A stretch of 64,000 nucleotides of DNA from Micrococcus sp. (GCA_029961105.1 JASBVO010000006.1:1-64000); one strand, 5' to 3'. Shown: positions 52,564 through 62,657, counted from the first letter of the stretch. The notes: a model not told the origin generated them from the letters alone. Program-made: numbers and translations.

Positions 52564-53742
52564 GTGCACCAGACGTCGACGTCGCCGGCTCCGGCAACCG
52601 TGCTGCCGGAAGGAGCCGTGCGCCTGCTGGACGCTGACGGGACCCTGCACGAGGATTCCCGGTTCAGCCCGTACCTGGCGGACCTGACCGAGGACACGCT
52701 GCAGCGCATGTACCGGCTGATGGCCACCGAGCGCCGCGTGGACCAGGAAGGCACCTCCCTGCAGCGCCAGGGACAGTTGGCACTGTGGGTCCCCGCCGTG
52801 GGGCAGGAGGGCGCCCAGGCCGGGGCGCTGACCGCCCTGCGCGAGGACGACTGGATCTTCCCCACCTACCGCGAGCACCTCTTTGCACTGGGCCGCGGCG
52901 TCACCCCGGGAGAGCTCCTGGCGCTCTTCCGCGGCGTGGCCCACGCCGGCTGGGACGCCGAGGACCACCGGATGCAGCCCTACACGCTCGTGCTGGCCGC
53001 CCAGGCCCTGCATGCCACCGGATACGCCTGGGGGATCTCCCGGGACCAGGCCGGCTGGGACGCCGAACGACTCCGGGCCGAGGGGCAGGTCGTGCTCGCC
53101 TGCTACGGGGACGGCGCCTCCTCCGAGGGCGACGTCCACGAGTCCATGGTCTTCGCCGCCAGCTACGACCTGCCGGTCGTGTTCTTCTGCCAGAACAACC
53201 AGTGGGCCATCTCGGTGCCCGCCTCCACCCAGACCCGGGTGCCGCTGGCGAAGCGCGCCGCCGGCTACGGCTTCGAGGGCGTCACCGTGGACGGCAACGA
53301 CCCGCTCGCCATGCACGCCGTGACCGCCTGGGCCGCCGAGCAGGCGCGCACCGGAGCCGGTCCCGTGCTCATCGAGGCGCACACCTTCCGCGGCGGCGCC
53401 CACACCACCGCGGACGACCCCACCAAGTACCGCACCCGGGACGAGGAGGAGGCCTGGGCCGCCGTCGATCCCCTGGCCCGGCTCGAGGCACACCTGCGCG
53501 CCACCGGCGCCGCGGGCGCCGACCTGGAGGCCTTCTTCGCCGACGTGGCCGCCGAGGGCGAGGAACTGGCCCGGCGCACCCGCGAGTCGGTGCTGGCCAT
53601 GACCGGGGACGCCGTCGCCCCGCTGGAGACGGTCTTCGAGACCGTCTACGCCGAGCCTCATCCGCTGGTGGCGGAGGAGCTGGCCTGGCACCGGCAGTGG
53701 CAGGCCGGCTTCGCGGACGCCGGGCCGGAAGGAGACCAGTGA
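52564..53742 (+). CDS. 2-oxoacid dehydrogenase E1 component, alpha subunit
   Basis: A 392-residue ThDP enzyme subunit. The ThDP/Mg motif runs from CYGDGASSEGDVHESMVFA to FFCQNNQWAIS, and the phosphorylation-loop region HTTADDPTKYRTRDEEEAW is typical of branched-chain or PdhA-type E1alpha. With E1beta it decarboxylates a 2-oxoacid and transfers the acyl group to E2 lipoyl. The start is a GTG at 52564 after GGAAGGAGTTCTCC. The operon lacks E3. Pyruvate and branched-chain oxoacids are both possible; the alpha2beta2 type next to hisC in related actinobacteria is often called branched-chain. Confidence 0.9.
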   Translation: MHQTSTSPAPATVLPEGAVRLLDADGTLHEDSRFSPYLADLTEDTLQRMYRLMATERRVDQEGTSLQRQGQLALWVPAVGQEGAQAGALTALREDDWIFPTYREHLFALGRGVTPGELLALFRGVAHAGWDAEDHRMQPYTLVLAAQALHATGYAWGISRDQAGWDAERLRAEGQVVLACYGDGASSEGDVHESMVFAASYDLPVVFFCQNNQWAISVPASTQTRVPLAKRAAGYGFEGVTVDGNDPLAMHAVTAWAAEQARTGAGPVLIEAHTFRGGAHTTADDPTKYRTRDEEEAWAAVDPLARLEAHLRATGAAGADLEAFFADVAAEGEELARRTRESVLAMTGDAVAPLETVFETVYAEPHPLVAEELAWHRQWQAGFADAGPEGDQ

Positions 53743-54809
53743 TGACCACGGACACCACGACGCCGGCCGGGGCGGCTCCCGGCGCTGCCGCCGGCCCCGC
53801 TCCGGTCACCGGCGGGACACCCGCCGTCGAGACCCTGACCATCGCCAAGGCCATCAACCGGGCCCTGGCCGATGAGCTCGCCGCGGACGAGAAGGTGCTG
53901 CTGATGGGGGAGGACATCGGCTCGCTCGGCGGTGTCTACCGCGTCACCGAGGGACTGAAGGCCCGCTTCGGCGCGGACCGGGTGGTGGACTCCCCGCTGG
54001 CCGAGTCTGGCATCATCGGCACCTCGATCGGCCTGGCGCTGCGCGGCTACCGGCCCGTGGCCGAGATCCAGTTCGACGGCTTCGTCTTCCCGGGCTTCAA
54101 CCAGATCACCACGCAACTGGCCAAGATGCGCGCCCGCACCCGCGGCGCCGCCACCGTCCCGGTGACGATCCGCATCCCCTACGGCGGCGGCATCGGCTCG
54201 ATCGAGCACCACTCCGAATCGCCCGAGGCCCTGTTCACGCACACCGCCGGGCTGCGGGTCATCACCCCGTCCAACGCCCATGACGCCTACTGGATGACGC
54301 GCCAGGGCATCCGGTCCCAGGACCCCGTCATCATCTTCGAGCCCAAGCGCCGTTACTGGCTCAAGGGCGAAGTGGACGTCTCCGCGGAGGGCCACCGCGG
54401 GCTGTCCGCCTTCCGGGCGCAGGTGGTCCGGGAGGGTACCGACGCCACGATCGCCGCCTGGGGCCCGCTCGTCCCGGTGGCCCTGGCCGCCGCGAACGCC
54501 GCCGCCGAGGACGGCCGCTCGGTCGAGGTCATCGACCTGCGCTCGCTCTCACCCGTGGACTTCGACGCCCTGCAGGCTTCCGTGGAGAAGACCGGCCGGA
54601 TGGTTGTCGCCCACGAGGCCCCCACGTTCGGCGGGCTCGGCGGGGAGATCGCCGCCCGGCTGATGGAGCGGTCCTTCCTGCACCTGGAGGCCCCGATCCT
54701 CCGCGTCGGCGGGTTCCACCTGCCCTATCCGCCCTCCCGCGTGGAGGAGCAGTACCTGCCGGACCTGGACCGGATCCTCGACGCCGTGGAGCGCACCTTC
54801 GCGTACTGA
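53742..54809 (+). CDS. 2-oxoacid dehydrogenase E1 component, beta subunit
   Basis: A 355-residue E1beta. After a 30-residue Ala/Thr/Pro-rich start, TIAKAINRALADELAADEKVLLMGEDIGSLGGVYRVTEGL begins the Pyr domain with its conserved Glu. IRIPYGGGIGSIEHHSESPEA and EVIDLRSLSPVDFDAL are standard, ending with the transketolase C domain. Its ATG overlaps the E1alpha stop by one base (TGATG) with GGAAGGAG in front. It forms the heterotetramer with E1alpha. Confidence 0.92.
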   Translation: MTTDTTTPAGAAPGAAAGPAPVTGGTPAVETLTIAKAINRALADELAADEKVLLMGEDIGSLGGVYRVTEGLKARFGADRVVDSPLAESGIIGTSIGLALRGYRPVAEIQFDGFVFPGFNQITTQLAKMRARTRGAATVPVTIRIPYGGGIGSIEHHSESPEALFTHTAGLRVITPSNAHDAYWMTRQGIRSQDPVIIFEPKRRYWLKGEVDVSAEGHRGLSAFRAQVVREGTDATIAAWGPLVPVALAAANAAAEDGRSVEVIDLRSLSPVDFDALQASVEKTGRMVVAHEAPTFGGLGGEIAARLMERSFLHLEAPILRVGGFHLPYPPSRVEEQYLPDLDRILDAVERTFAY

Positions 54810-54890
54810 GCCCGCCTACTGAACCGCCTATTGAGCCGTGCGCAGCGCAGCGTACCGCCTGCCGAACCGAGAGACTGCCGGGAGAGCACC

Positions 54891-56534
54891 ATGGAGACCT
54901 TCAACCTGCCGGACGTCGGCGAGGGACTGACCGAGGCCGAGATCACCGAGTGGAAGGTGGCGGTCGGGGACACCGTGGCGGTCAACGACGTCCTCTGCGA
55001 GATCGAGACCGCCAAGTCCCTGGTCGAGCTGCCGAGCCCCTACGCGGGCACCGTGGCCGAGCTGATGGTGCCCGCGGGCGAGACCATCGCGGTCGGCACC
55101 CCGATCATCGGCATCACCACCGGCGCGGAGGAGGCCCCCTCCGGCGGGGACGGCTCCGGGGCGGTCGAGCAGGAGATCCCGGACGCCCGGATGCCCGCGC
55201 CCAGTGATCGTGTGGGTGCACAGGCCGAAGTCATGGGCACGGACACGAATGCTGTGCACGGAGCGTCCGAGGGCGGTGCGTCCGGTGGCGGGGCCGCCTT
55301 GACCGGCTCCGGGCCGAAGGCCGACGCCACGAAGCGGCGGCCCCGCAGGGGTACGCCGGCCACGGCGGGGCCGGCGGCCCCGGGTCCCGCTGCCGCCGGA
55401 CGGGGATCCGCCGCACCGGCGGACGGGCCCGCCCCGGCTGGAGCGCCGGCCACTCAGGCCACTCCGGCCACGCTCGGGCACCCGCTGCACCCGGCCCCGT
55501 CGCCCGTGCCGACGCCGTCAGCTGCCCTCGCCCCGGCTCCGGCCCCCTCACCCCAACCGGCCGCCCAGGCGGGCCGCGGCCTGAAGCTGCCGGCCGCCGT
55601 CGAGTCCCTGATGGCCTCCGGGCGGGAACGGGCCGGCGATGCGGCGGGACTGTTCGAGCGGGTGCTGGCCAAGCCCCCGGTGCGCCGCATTGCCAAGGAA
55701 CTCGGCGTGGACCTGACCAAGGTCCGCGCGACCGGCCAGTTCGGCGAGGTCACCCGGACCGACGTGGAGAATTACCTGGCCGAGCGCGAGACGAACATCG
55801 AGACGTCGGGCTCGTTCTGGATGCCGGACACCGGGGACAACGAGCGCCGGACCGAGCGGATCCGGGTCAAGGGCGTCCGCAAGGCCACGGCGGTCTCGGT
55901 GACCGAGTCCTACCGGGACGCCCCCCACGTCTCGATCTTCGTGGACGTGGACGCCTCCCGGACGATGGAGTTCGTCAAGCGGCTCAAGGCCTCGCGTGAC
56001 TTCGAGGGCATCAAGGTCACGCCGCTGCTGATCCTGGCCAAGGCTGTCATCTGGGCCGCCGCGCGCAACCCCCACGTCAACGCCTCGTGGACGGACGAGG
56101 AGATCCTCGTCAAGCACTACATGAACCTCGGGATCGCCGCCGCCACCCCGCGGGGACTGCTCGTGCCGAACATCAAGAACGCCAACGAACTCTCCCTCAA
56201 GGAACTGGCGATGGCCCTGACGGACCTGGCCAAGCGGGCCCGCGACGGCAAGACGCAGCCGGCCGAGATGGCCGACGGCACGATCACGATCACCAACGTC
56301 GGCGCCCTGGGCATCGACACCGGCACCCCGATCATCAACCGTGGCGAGGTAGCCATCGTCGCCTTCGGCACCATCCGGCAGAAGCCGTGGGTGGTCTCCG
56401 GGGAGGTCATCCCGCGCTGGATCACCACCCTGGGCGGCTCCTTCGACCACCGCGTGGTGGATGGCGACCTTTCCGCCCGCTTCATGGCCGACGTCGCGGC
56501 GATCATGGAGGAACCGGCGCTGCTGCTGGAGTAG
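54891..56534 (+). CDS. 2-oxoacid dehydrogenase E2 component (dihydrolipoamide acyltransferase)
   Basis: A 547-residue E2. Residues 1-80 are one lipoyl domain with the lipoylated Lys42 in [12 protein letters not shown] long Ala/Pro/Gly-rich linker (about 85-250) leads to the E1/E3-binding domain ([22 protein letters not shown]). The catalytic domain ends with [19 protein letters not shown], containing the active His and Asp. A single lipoyl domain suits a branched-chain or generic 2-oxoacid complex. The linker is unusually long for one lipoyl domain. ATG 54891 follows GGGAGAGCACC; E3 must be supplied from elsewhere. Confidence 0.93.
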   Translation: METFNLPDVGEGLTEAEITEWKVAVGDTVAVNDVLCEIETAKSLVELPSPYAGTVAELMVPAGETIAVGTPIIGITTGAEEAPSGGDGSGAVEQEIPDARMPAPSDRVGAQAEVMGTDTNAVHGASEGGASGGGAALTGSGPKADATKRRPRRGTPATAGPAAPGPAAAGRGSAAPADGPAPAGAPATQATPATLGHPLHPAPSPVPTPSAALAPAPAPSPQPAAQAGRGLKLPAAVESLMASGRERAGDAAGLFERVLAKPPVRRIAKELGVDLTKVRATGQFGEVTRTDVENYLAERETNIETSGSFWMPDTGDNERRTERIRVKGVRKATAVSVTESYRDAPHVSIFVDVDASRTMEFVKRLKASRDFEGIKVTPLLILAKAVIWAAARNPHVNASWTDEEILVKHYMNLGIAAATPRGLLVPNIKNANELSLKELAMALTDLAKRARDGKTQPAEMADGTITITNVGALGIDTGTPIINRGEVAIVAFGTIRQKPWVVSGEVIPRWITTLGGSFDHRVVDGDLSARFMADVAAIMEEPALLLE

Positions 56535-56581
56535 CCGGCCCTGCACCCGGGAGCTGCACCCCGGCCCCTACGCCCCGGTCC

Positions 56582-58282
56582 TTACTCCCCGGCCTCGAAG
56601 GAGTGCGCGAGCACCCAGGACGGGAAGGACGTGATCTTCGCGTCGATCACCAGGGGGCGGTCCCGCGGCCCGTCCACCCAGGCCCGCACCGCCTCGAGGT
56701 CGGCCTCCTGCCGGACGGTCAGGGCCTCGCAGCCGTAGCCGGCGGCGATCGCGGCGATGTCCGTCTCGGGGAAGAGCACCGTGTCCAGCTCGTCGGTCTC
56801 GTGGGCGAAGTGGTGGACCTCGGCGCCGTAGGCGTTGTCGTTGTAGACCACCACCACGAGGGGCAGGCCCAGCCGCACGGCCGTGTCCAGCTCCACGAGG
56901 GACATCATGAACCCGCCGTCCCCGACCCCGGCGATCGCCACCCGACCCGGCAGGGCCACCGCGGCGCCGATCGCGCTGGACAGGGCCAGCCCGATGGACT
57001 GGAAGGCCAACGGGACGCAGTACCCGTCGTTGTCCGGGACCCGGAAGTGCATGGCGGGGTAGGCGTTGAAGTTGCCGCCGTCCGGGATGACCACGCGGTC
57101 CATCGGCAGCATCCGGTCCAGCACGTTGGTCAGCGTGCGCGGGTCGATCCGGCCGCTGCCCGGCTGCCCCTGGACCACGGGCTCGGAGGTGTCCTCGAAG
57201 GGCTGGTCGGTCCAGGACAGCGAATCCGCCACCTGCCGGGCCACCTCGGGGGTGCGGTAGCCGACCGGTCCGCCACCGGACACGCCGACACCGTCGGAGC
57301 GCGCCCGCAGCGCCGCGGTCGTGGCCTCGGCCGTCAGCGCCGAGTCCCCGAGGACGGCGACGTCCACGGGGTAGTGGAACCCGAAGGCCTCGATGCGGTC
57401 GTCGACCTGGACGACCGCGGCGTTCCTCAGCAGTTCCCCGCCCCGGGTCGTCCAGCGGTTCAGGGCGGCACCGAAGGCCACGAGGACGTCGGCGTCGGCG
57501 ATCAGCTCCGCGGCTCCCTCGGTCGCGAACCCGCCCATCACGTCCAGGTGCCACTCATCGTCGTGGAACAGGCCCCGGCCCACCGCGCTGGTGGTCAGCA
57601 GGGCCCCGGTGGCCTCGGCGAGCCGGCGGATCGGCCCGACGGCGGCGCGGGCACCGCGACCGCCGACGATCACCGGACGCTCGGCCGCGGCCAGCAGCCC
57701 GGCGAGCCGCTCGACCGCCTCCGGGGCGGGGGCCGCGCGCAACGGCCCCGCGGGGGGCGCCACTCGCTCGAGGCGCTCCACGTCCCGTTCCGGGACCTGG
57801 GCGTTCTGCTGGTCCAGGGGCAGGGACAGCACGACCGTGCGGCGCTGGTCGACCGCCGTCGTGACCGCCCGGACGACGTCCCGGACGGCCGAGGCCGCCG
57901 AGTGCACGCGCTCGGGGACGGCGCCCATGCCCTCGGCGACCTTGTCCTGGTCGATCCAGAAGTTGCTCTGCCTCTGGTCCCCGGGGGTGTCCCCGGTGAC
58001 GACGAGCAGCGGGGTGTGGGCCTTGGCCGCCTCCCCGATCCCGGTCAGGGCGTTGGAGAAGCCGCAGCCCTGGTGGACGGTCAGCACCGCCAGCTCGCCG
58101 GTGGCGCGGGCGTAGGCGTCGGCCATGCAGGCCGCGCCCATCTCGTGCCGGGAGGCGATGAACTCCACGCCGGCACGGGCCATGGCGTTGGTGACGCGGA
58201 AGTTGCCGCTCCCCACCACGCCGAACATCCTGCGGGCCCCCATCCGGCCGATGATCGTCCCCACTGCCTCGTCAACACGCAT
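56582..58282 (-). CDS. ThDP-dependent enzyme of the acetolactate synthase/decarboxylase family
   Basis: A 566-residue three-domain ThDP enzyme. The catalytic Glu is in SRHEMGAACMADAYARATG, the central domain has PVIVGGRGARAAVG, and the ThDP/Mg motif is VGDGGFMMSL...YNDNAYGAE. It may be a decarboxylase, lyase or acyl transferase; the motif set does not single out acetolactate synthase, and no small subunit is present. It follows the binding protein of a NitT/TauT-type importer on the same strand (77-base gap), so it may act on the imported compound. ATG 58282 is preferred (AGGAAGGACAG upstream) over one 13 codons earlier. Confidence 0.82.
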   Translation of the reverse strand: MRVDEAVGTIIGRMGARRMFGVVGSGNFRVTNAMARAGVEFIASRHEMGAACMADAYARATGELAVLTVHQGCGFSNALTGIGEAAKAHTPLLVVTGDTPGDQRQSNFWIDQDKVAEGMGAVPERVHSAASAVRDVVRAVTTAVDQRRTVVLSLPLDQQNAQVPERDVERLERVAPPAGPLRAAPAPEAVERLAGLLAAAERPVIVGGRGARAAVGPIRRLAEATGALLTTSAVGRGLFHDDEWHLDVMGGFATEGAAELIADADVLVAFGAALNRWTTRGGELLRNAAVVQVDDRIEAFGFHYPVDVAVLGDSALTAEATTAALRARSDGVGVSGGGPVGYRTPEVARQVADSLSWTDQPFEDTSEPVVQGQPGSGRIDPRTLTNVLDRMLPMDRVVIPDGGNFNAYPAMHFRVPDNDGYCVPLAFQSIGLALSSAIGAAVALPGRVAIAGVGDGGFMMSLVELDTAVRLGLPLVVVVYNDNAYGAEVHHFAHETDELDTVLFPETDIAAIAAGYGCEALTVRQEADLEAVRAWVDGPRDRPLVIDAKITSFPSWVLAHSFEAGE

Positions 58283-58359
58283 TGCCACTGTCCTTCCTGC
58301 AGGTGTCACCGTGCCGCGCACGGTGGTGCACGGCGTCGGCCCGGGTGGTCCGGGGCGGT

Positions 58360-59421
58360 TCAGAGCTCCACGAACATGTCCGGAACGGACAGCTCGCCCT
58401 TGATGGTCCCGTACTTGCGCGCCGTCGCGGCCAGCTCCTCCTGGGCGGCCAGGTCGAACTCGGCGCGGAACCGCGGCAGCTTGATCTCCGCCAGCACCTC
58501 CGGGTCGATCGTCGCGTAGGTACCGGTGATCCGGCGGACCTCGTCCGGATTGGCCTGGGCATACTCCAGGCCCCGCACGAGGGCGTCCCGAAAGGAGCGC
58601 ACGAGGTCCGGGTCGTTCTCGATGGTCTCCTCGCTGGCGAAGTACCCGCCGGTGTCGAGCTCGGGGTTGGCCTCCGCGTACGGCCAGGAGACCGCCACCA
58701 TCCCCGCCTTCAGTGCCGGGGTGACGAAGGGCTCAACGACGACGCCGGCGTCGAGCTGCCCGTTCTCCAGCGCCGCCTGGACGTCCGGGAAGGCCATCTC
58801 GATGAACGTCAGGGAGGCACCGTCACCGCCGGCCTTGTCCATCACCTGGCGGCAGGCGGTGTCACCGATGTTGGCCAGCTGGTTCGAGGAGAGCGTCTTG
58901 CCCGCCAGGTCGAGGATGGACTCGAAGCCGGAGTCCGGGGCGGCGATGAGGGCGACGTTGTCATTGCCGGGCTCGCCGGTGGTGGTGGACCCGGAGCAGA
59001 AGAACTTGAGCCCGATGCCCTGGTCGCGGGCCACCATCATCGAGACCACGTTGCCGAAGGCGAAGTCGAACTGCCCGGAAGAGACGCCGGGGAAGGAGAT
59101 GGCGCCTCCGGATGTGGCCTCGATGGCGACGTCCAGGCCGGCCTCCTCGAAGAACCCCTGCTCCTTGGCCAGGTGGAGCGGTGCCACGTCCACGATCGGG
59201 ATGGCCGCCACGGAGACGGGCTTCAGGCCACCGCCTCCGGTGCTCGTCGCGGTGGCGGACGTGGCCTCCTGCGTGGCGCCGTTGCCGCCAGTCCCGCCCT
59301 GGCCGCAGGCCGCGGCGGTGCCGGCCACCAGGGCGGCCGCGCCGGTGATGAGCAGGTTGCGGCGGGACAGCCACAGTCCTGGCTGCTCGGGGGAGCGGGT
59401 GGTGTGCGCGTGGGTGCCCAT
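58360..59421 (-). CDS. NitT/TauT-type ABC transporter substrate-binding lipoprotein
   Basis: A 353-residue exported protein. LSRRNLLITGAAALVAGTAAACG has a twin-arginine-like pair, a hydrophobic core and a lipobox Cys. The mature part, PVSVAAIPIVDVAPLHLAKEQGFFEEAGLDVAI then GAISFPGVSSGQFDFAFGN, fits the NMT1/SsuA group binding nitrate, sulfonates, taurine, pyrimidine precursors or aromatic acids. ATG 59421 has CCGAAGGAGTTCGTC. It is divergent from the two permease genes and shares the promoter region with the 23-bp palindrome. The ligand is unknown. Confidence 0.9.
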   Translation of the reverse strand: MGTHAHTTRSPEQPGLWLSRRNLLITGAAALVAGTAAACGQGGTGGNGATQEATSATATSTGGGGLKPVSVAAIPIVDVAPLHLAKEQGFFEEAGLDVAIEATSGGAISFPGVSSGQFDFAFGNVVSMMVARDQGIGLKFFCSGSTTTGEPGNDNVALIAAPDSGFESILDLAGKTLSSNQLANIGDTACRQVMDKAGGDGASLTFIEMAFPDVQAALENGQLDAGVVVEPFVTPALKAGMVAVSWPYAEANPELDTGGYFASEETIENDPDLVRSFRDALVRGLEYAQANPDEVRRITGTYATIDPEVLAEIKLPRFRAEFDLAAQEELAATARKYGTIKGELSVPDMFVEL

Positions 59422-59567
59422 GACGAACTCCTTCGGTCGGTTGCCACGTGGACCCATCGAACCCCACCCCGTCCCACAGGACCAGTGATACCGTCCTCCC
59501 GGTTGTCCCCGGGTCGATGACGGCGGCGAGCCCCCAGAATCCGTTGGAAGACAAAACCATTGATACC

Positions 59568-59596
59568 TTGAACTAGTCAGTGCCACTGTCTAGTCT
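59568..59596 (+). promoter_or_regulatory. Promoter and palindromic operator of the ABC permease operon
   Basis: TTGAAC (59568-59573) and TAGTCT (59591-59596) are 17 bases apart. A 23-bp palindrome, arms ACTAGTCAGTG and CACTGTCTAGT around one central C (59572-59594, 10 of 11 pairs), covers the whole spacer. A repressor bound there would block this promoter and probably the divergent binding-protein gene. The transcript would have a leader of about 90 bases. Confidence 0.65.
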
Positions 59597-59692
59597 GTAC
59601 ACAGGTTGTGGGTCACATCACACTGGACACCAGCGACTTCCATGGACCACACGGCATGACAACCCCCTGTCACGAGCGGAGCACCTCGAGCG

Positions 59693-60751
59693 ATGACTGA
59701 CCAGACGCCCTCCGGCGCACCGGGCCCGCGCGGCCCGCACGCGTCCGGAGACCCTCGGCGGGAGACGGAGATCGAGCGGTTGCACCGCCTCGAGGCCGCC
59801 GCCCGCGTAGACCAGCGGCGGGGTGACACCCGCCGGCACGTCGATGCGGCCACCGTGGCCGGCCTGGACATCCCCACCCGTCCGGACCCGGCCGCGCCCC
59901 CCACCTCGGTGGCCCAGTCCGGCCCCACCGGACTGGCGACGCCGTCCGGCCCGGCCCGCGCCCGCCGCCGGTCCCGACGGGGCGGGCTCACCCGCTTCCT
60001 GGGCCTGCTGGGCCTGCTCGGCTTCCTGCTGACCTGGGAGCTGCTGCCCCGGACCGGCCTGGTGAACCCGGCCTACCTGCCACCGGCCTCGGCCGCGATC
60101 GCGGACCTGTTCCGCAACTTCGGCCTGGCCGCCTTCTGGGAGGCCGTCGGGGACACCATGTGGCAGTGGTTGCTGGGCATGATCATCGCGGTCCTGGCGG
60201 CCACGGTGCTGGGCTTCATCATCGGCTCGTCCACCGTCCTGCGCCGGTTCACGAACTCGACCATCGAGTTCTTGCGCCCGGTGCCGTCAGTGGCCCTGAT
60301 CCCCTTGGCGGTGCTGCTGTTCGGCATCGACATCGAGTCCGCGCTGCTGCTGATCGTCTATGCCTCCTTCTGGCAGGTCCTGATCCAGGTCCTCTACGGC
60401 GTGGCGGACGTGGACAACGTGGCCATGAACACCGCCCGGTCCTACGGCCTGGGCCCGGTCGCCCGGCTGCGGTACGTCATCTTCCCGACCACCCTGCCGT
60501 ACCTGATGACGGGCATCCGCCTGGCCGCCGCCGTCGCGCTGATCCTGGCGATCACCGCCCAGCTGATCATCGGCACCCCGGGCCTGGGCGCGGAGATCGC
60601 CAAGGCCCAGTCCGGCGGCGCCTACGCGGCCATGTACGCCCTGATCCTGGCCACCGGCCTGCTGGGCGTGCTCATCAACATCGTCATGCGCGTGATCGAG
60701 CGCCGCGTGCTGTCCTGGCACTCCTCGGTGCGTACGGAGGTCGTGAAGTGA
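59693..60751 (+). CDS. ABC transporter permease, NitT/TauT family (first subunit)
   Basis: A 352-residue permease. The first 95 or so residues are hydrophilic and unusual for the family (charged ETEIERLHRLEAAARVDQRR, then Pro/Ala-rich). About six membrane spans follow, with the EAA docking loop NTARSYGLGPVARLRYVIFPTTLPYLMTGIRLA. ATG 59693 has GAGCGGAG further upstream. It forms a heterodimeric channel with the next gene product. The long cytosolic N-terminus has no known counterpart that I recognise. Confidence 0.88.
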   Translation: MTDQTPSGAPGPRGPHASGDPRRETEIERLHRLEAAARVDQRRGDTRRHVDAATVAGLDIPTRPDPAAPPTSVAQSGPTGLATPSGPARARRRSRRGGLTRFLGLLGLLGFLLTWELLPRTGLVNPAYLPPASAAIADLFRNFGLAAFWEAVGDTMWQWLLGMIIAVLAATVLGFIIGSSTVLRRFTNSTIEFLRPVPSVALIPLAVLLFGIDIESALLLIVYASFWQVLIQVLYGVADVDNVAMNTARSYGLGPVARLRYVIFPTTLPYLMTGIRLAAAVALILAITAQLIIGTPGLGAEIAKAQSGGAYAAMYALILATGLLGVLINIVMRVIERRVLSWHSSVRTEVVK

Positions 60752-61524
60752 GAACCGCAAAGTCCCTGCTGTACATCGTCGGCCTGCCGGTCATCCTGCT
60801 GGTCATCTGGTACCTCGCCACCGCGTTCGGTGAGAAGAACTTCTTCGTCCCGACCCCCACCCTGCTGGCCGAGACGTTCGGGGAGACCTGGACCTGGGAC
60901 CGGATGACGACCGACGTCTTCCCGTCCCTGACCAGGCTGTTCATCGGCATCGTCGGCTCGATCCTCATCGGCATCGTCGCCGGCCTGCTGATCGGCTCGA
61001 TCCGCTGGCTGCGGGCGCTGCTGGAGCCCACCCTGGAGTTCTTCCGGGCGATCCCGCCGACCGTGCTGATCCCGGTCCTGATGCTGCTGATCGGCATCGG
61101 GGATGACATGAAGATCGCGGTCATCATCTCCGGCGCGGTCTGGCCGATCCTGCTGAACACGATCGAGGGCGTGCGCGCCATGGACGAGGTCCTCTCGGAT
61201 ACCACGCACACCTACGGGATCACCGGCGTCAACCGGGTCCGCTACCTCATCCTGCCCTCGGCGATGCCGCAGATCATGGCGGGCATCCGCCAGTCGCTGT
61301 CCATCGCGCTGATCCTGATGGTCATCTCCGAGATGTTCGCCGCGTCCTCCGGGCTGGGCTTCACCATCGTGCAGTTCCAGCGCTCCTTCGCCATCCCAGA
61401 GATGTGGTCCGGCATCGTGCTACTGGGCATCATCGGAGTGCTGCTGTCCTTCGTCTTCCAGCTGGTCGAGCGGATCGTGCTGCGCTGGTACCACGGCCTG
61501 AGGGAGATCGAGAATGCTGCCTGA
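60748..61524 (+). CDS. ABC transporter permease, NitT/TauT family (second subunit)
   Basis: A 258-residue permease of standard SsuC/TauC length with six membrane spans and EAA loop DTTHTYGITGVNRVRYLILPSAMPQIMAGIR. It starts at a GTG at 60748 that overlaps the previous stop by four bases (GTGA), with ACGGAGGTC in front. Two different permease subunits are less usual in this family, where homodimers are common. Confidence 0.9.
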   Translation: MRTAKSLLYIVGLPVILLVIWYLATAFGEKNFFVPTPTLLAETFGETWTWDRMTTDVFPSLTRLFIGIVGSILIGIVAGLLIGSIRWLRALLEPTLEFFRAIPPTVLIPVLMLLIGIGDDMKIAVIISGAVWPILLNTIEGVRAMDEVLSDTTHTYGITGVNRVRYLILPSAMPQIMAGIRQSLSIALILMVISEMFAASSGLGFTIVQFQRSFAIPEMWSGIVLLGIIGVLLSFVFQLVERIVLRWYHGLREIENAA

Positions 61525-62629
61525 CCCGCACTCCGCCTCCGGCGGCCACGGGCCCGCCAGCCACGGCAGGCATGCCGCCGGCATCCCCGCTTCCGAACCG
61601 ACCATCCCCACGCAGGAAGGGACCGAGGACATGACCCCGGACCAGATCTCCACCGAAGGCGTCGTCACCTCGCAGGGTGGCGTGGCCGAGACCCCCGACG
61701 GCCTGCTCACCGTGGGCAAGACCATGCCGGACGGCGAGGCCATGCTGGCCGTGCGCAACCTGAAGAAGGTGTACCACACCGACGGCGGCGACATCGAGGC
61801 CGTCCGCAACCTCACCTTCGACCTGCCCCAGGGCCAACTGGCCTGCCTGGTCGGTCCCTCCGGCTCCGGCAAGACCACGCTGCTCAAGTGCATCTCCGGC
61901 CTGCTGGCCCCCACCGCCGGCGAGGTCACCCTGCACGGCAAGAAGGTCACCGGACCGCCGAAGTCCATGGCCGTGGTGTTCCAGGAGTACGGCCGGTCCT
62001 TGTTCCCCTGGATGCGGGTACGGGACAACGTGGAGCTGCCGCTGAAGAACCAGGGCGTGGACAAGGCCAGGCGGGACGAGCTCGTGGACAACGCACTGGA
62101 GGCCGTGGGGCTGGCCCACGTGCCGAAGTCCTATCCCTGGCAACTCTCCGGCGGCATGCAGCAGCGCGTGGCCATCGCCCGCGCCGTGGCCTACCAGCCC
62201 GAGGTGCTGTTGATGGACGAGCCGTTCGCCGCCGTCGACGCCCAGACCCGCGCCGACCTCGAGGACCTGGTCCGCAGCGTGTGGAAGCAGCTCGGCGTCT
62301 CGGTCCTGTTCGTCACCCACGACATCGACGAGTCCGTCTACCTCGGTGAGCGCGTCATCATCCTGTCCTCCTCGCCCACCGTCATCCAGCAGGACGTGCT
62401 GATCGACCTGCCGGACGAGCGCGACCAGCTCGAGACCCGTTCCTCGCAGCGCTTCTCCGAACTGCGCCACCACGTCTACGAGCAGATCCAGCTCGCGAAG
62501 AAGGGCTTCCGCCCCGAGGAGACCCTGGCCTCGGGCCAGACGGGCGGCCACGGCCGCCGCAGGCCCAGCGCCGCGCACAGCGGTTCGGTGGAGGCGGGCA
62601 GCGCGGACATCGGCCACGGCGACGTCTGA
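61514..62629 (+). CDS. ABC transporter ATPase, NitT/TauT family
   Basis: A 371-residue ATPase with Walker A GPSGSGKTTLLKCIS, Q-loop VVFQEYGRSLFPWMRV, signature WQLSGGMQQRVAIARA, Walker B LLMDEPFAAVDAQTR and switch His FVTHDIDESVYL, as in SsuB/TauB. The ATG at 61514 overlaps the permease by 11 bases and follows GAGGGAGA. A second good start at 61631 (GGAAGGGACCGAGGAC) would remove 39 low-complexity residues. A hydrophilic C-terminal tail of about 45 residues is extra. It energises the importer. Confidence 0.9.
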   Translation: MLPDPHSASGGHGPASHGRHAAGIPASEPTIPTQEGTEDMTPDQISTEGVVTSQGGVAETPDGLLTVGKTMPDGEAMLAVRNLKKVYHTDGGDIEAVRNLTFDLPQGQLACLVGPSGSGKTTLLKCISGLLAPTAGEVTLHGKKVTGPPKSMAVVFQEYGRSLFPWMRVRDNVELPLKNQGVDKARRDELVDNALEAVGLAHVPKSYPWQLSGGMQQRVAIARAVAYQPEVLLMDEPFAAVDAQTRADLEDLVRSVWKQLGVSVLFVTHDIDESVYLGERVIILSSSPTVIQQDVLIDLPDERDQLETRSSQRFSELRHHVYEQIQLAKKGFRPEETLASGQTGGHGRRRPSAAHSGSVEAGSADIGHGDV

Positions 62630-62657
62630 CCGGTTTCCGCCTTCGTTCCTCCCTCCG

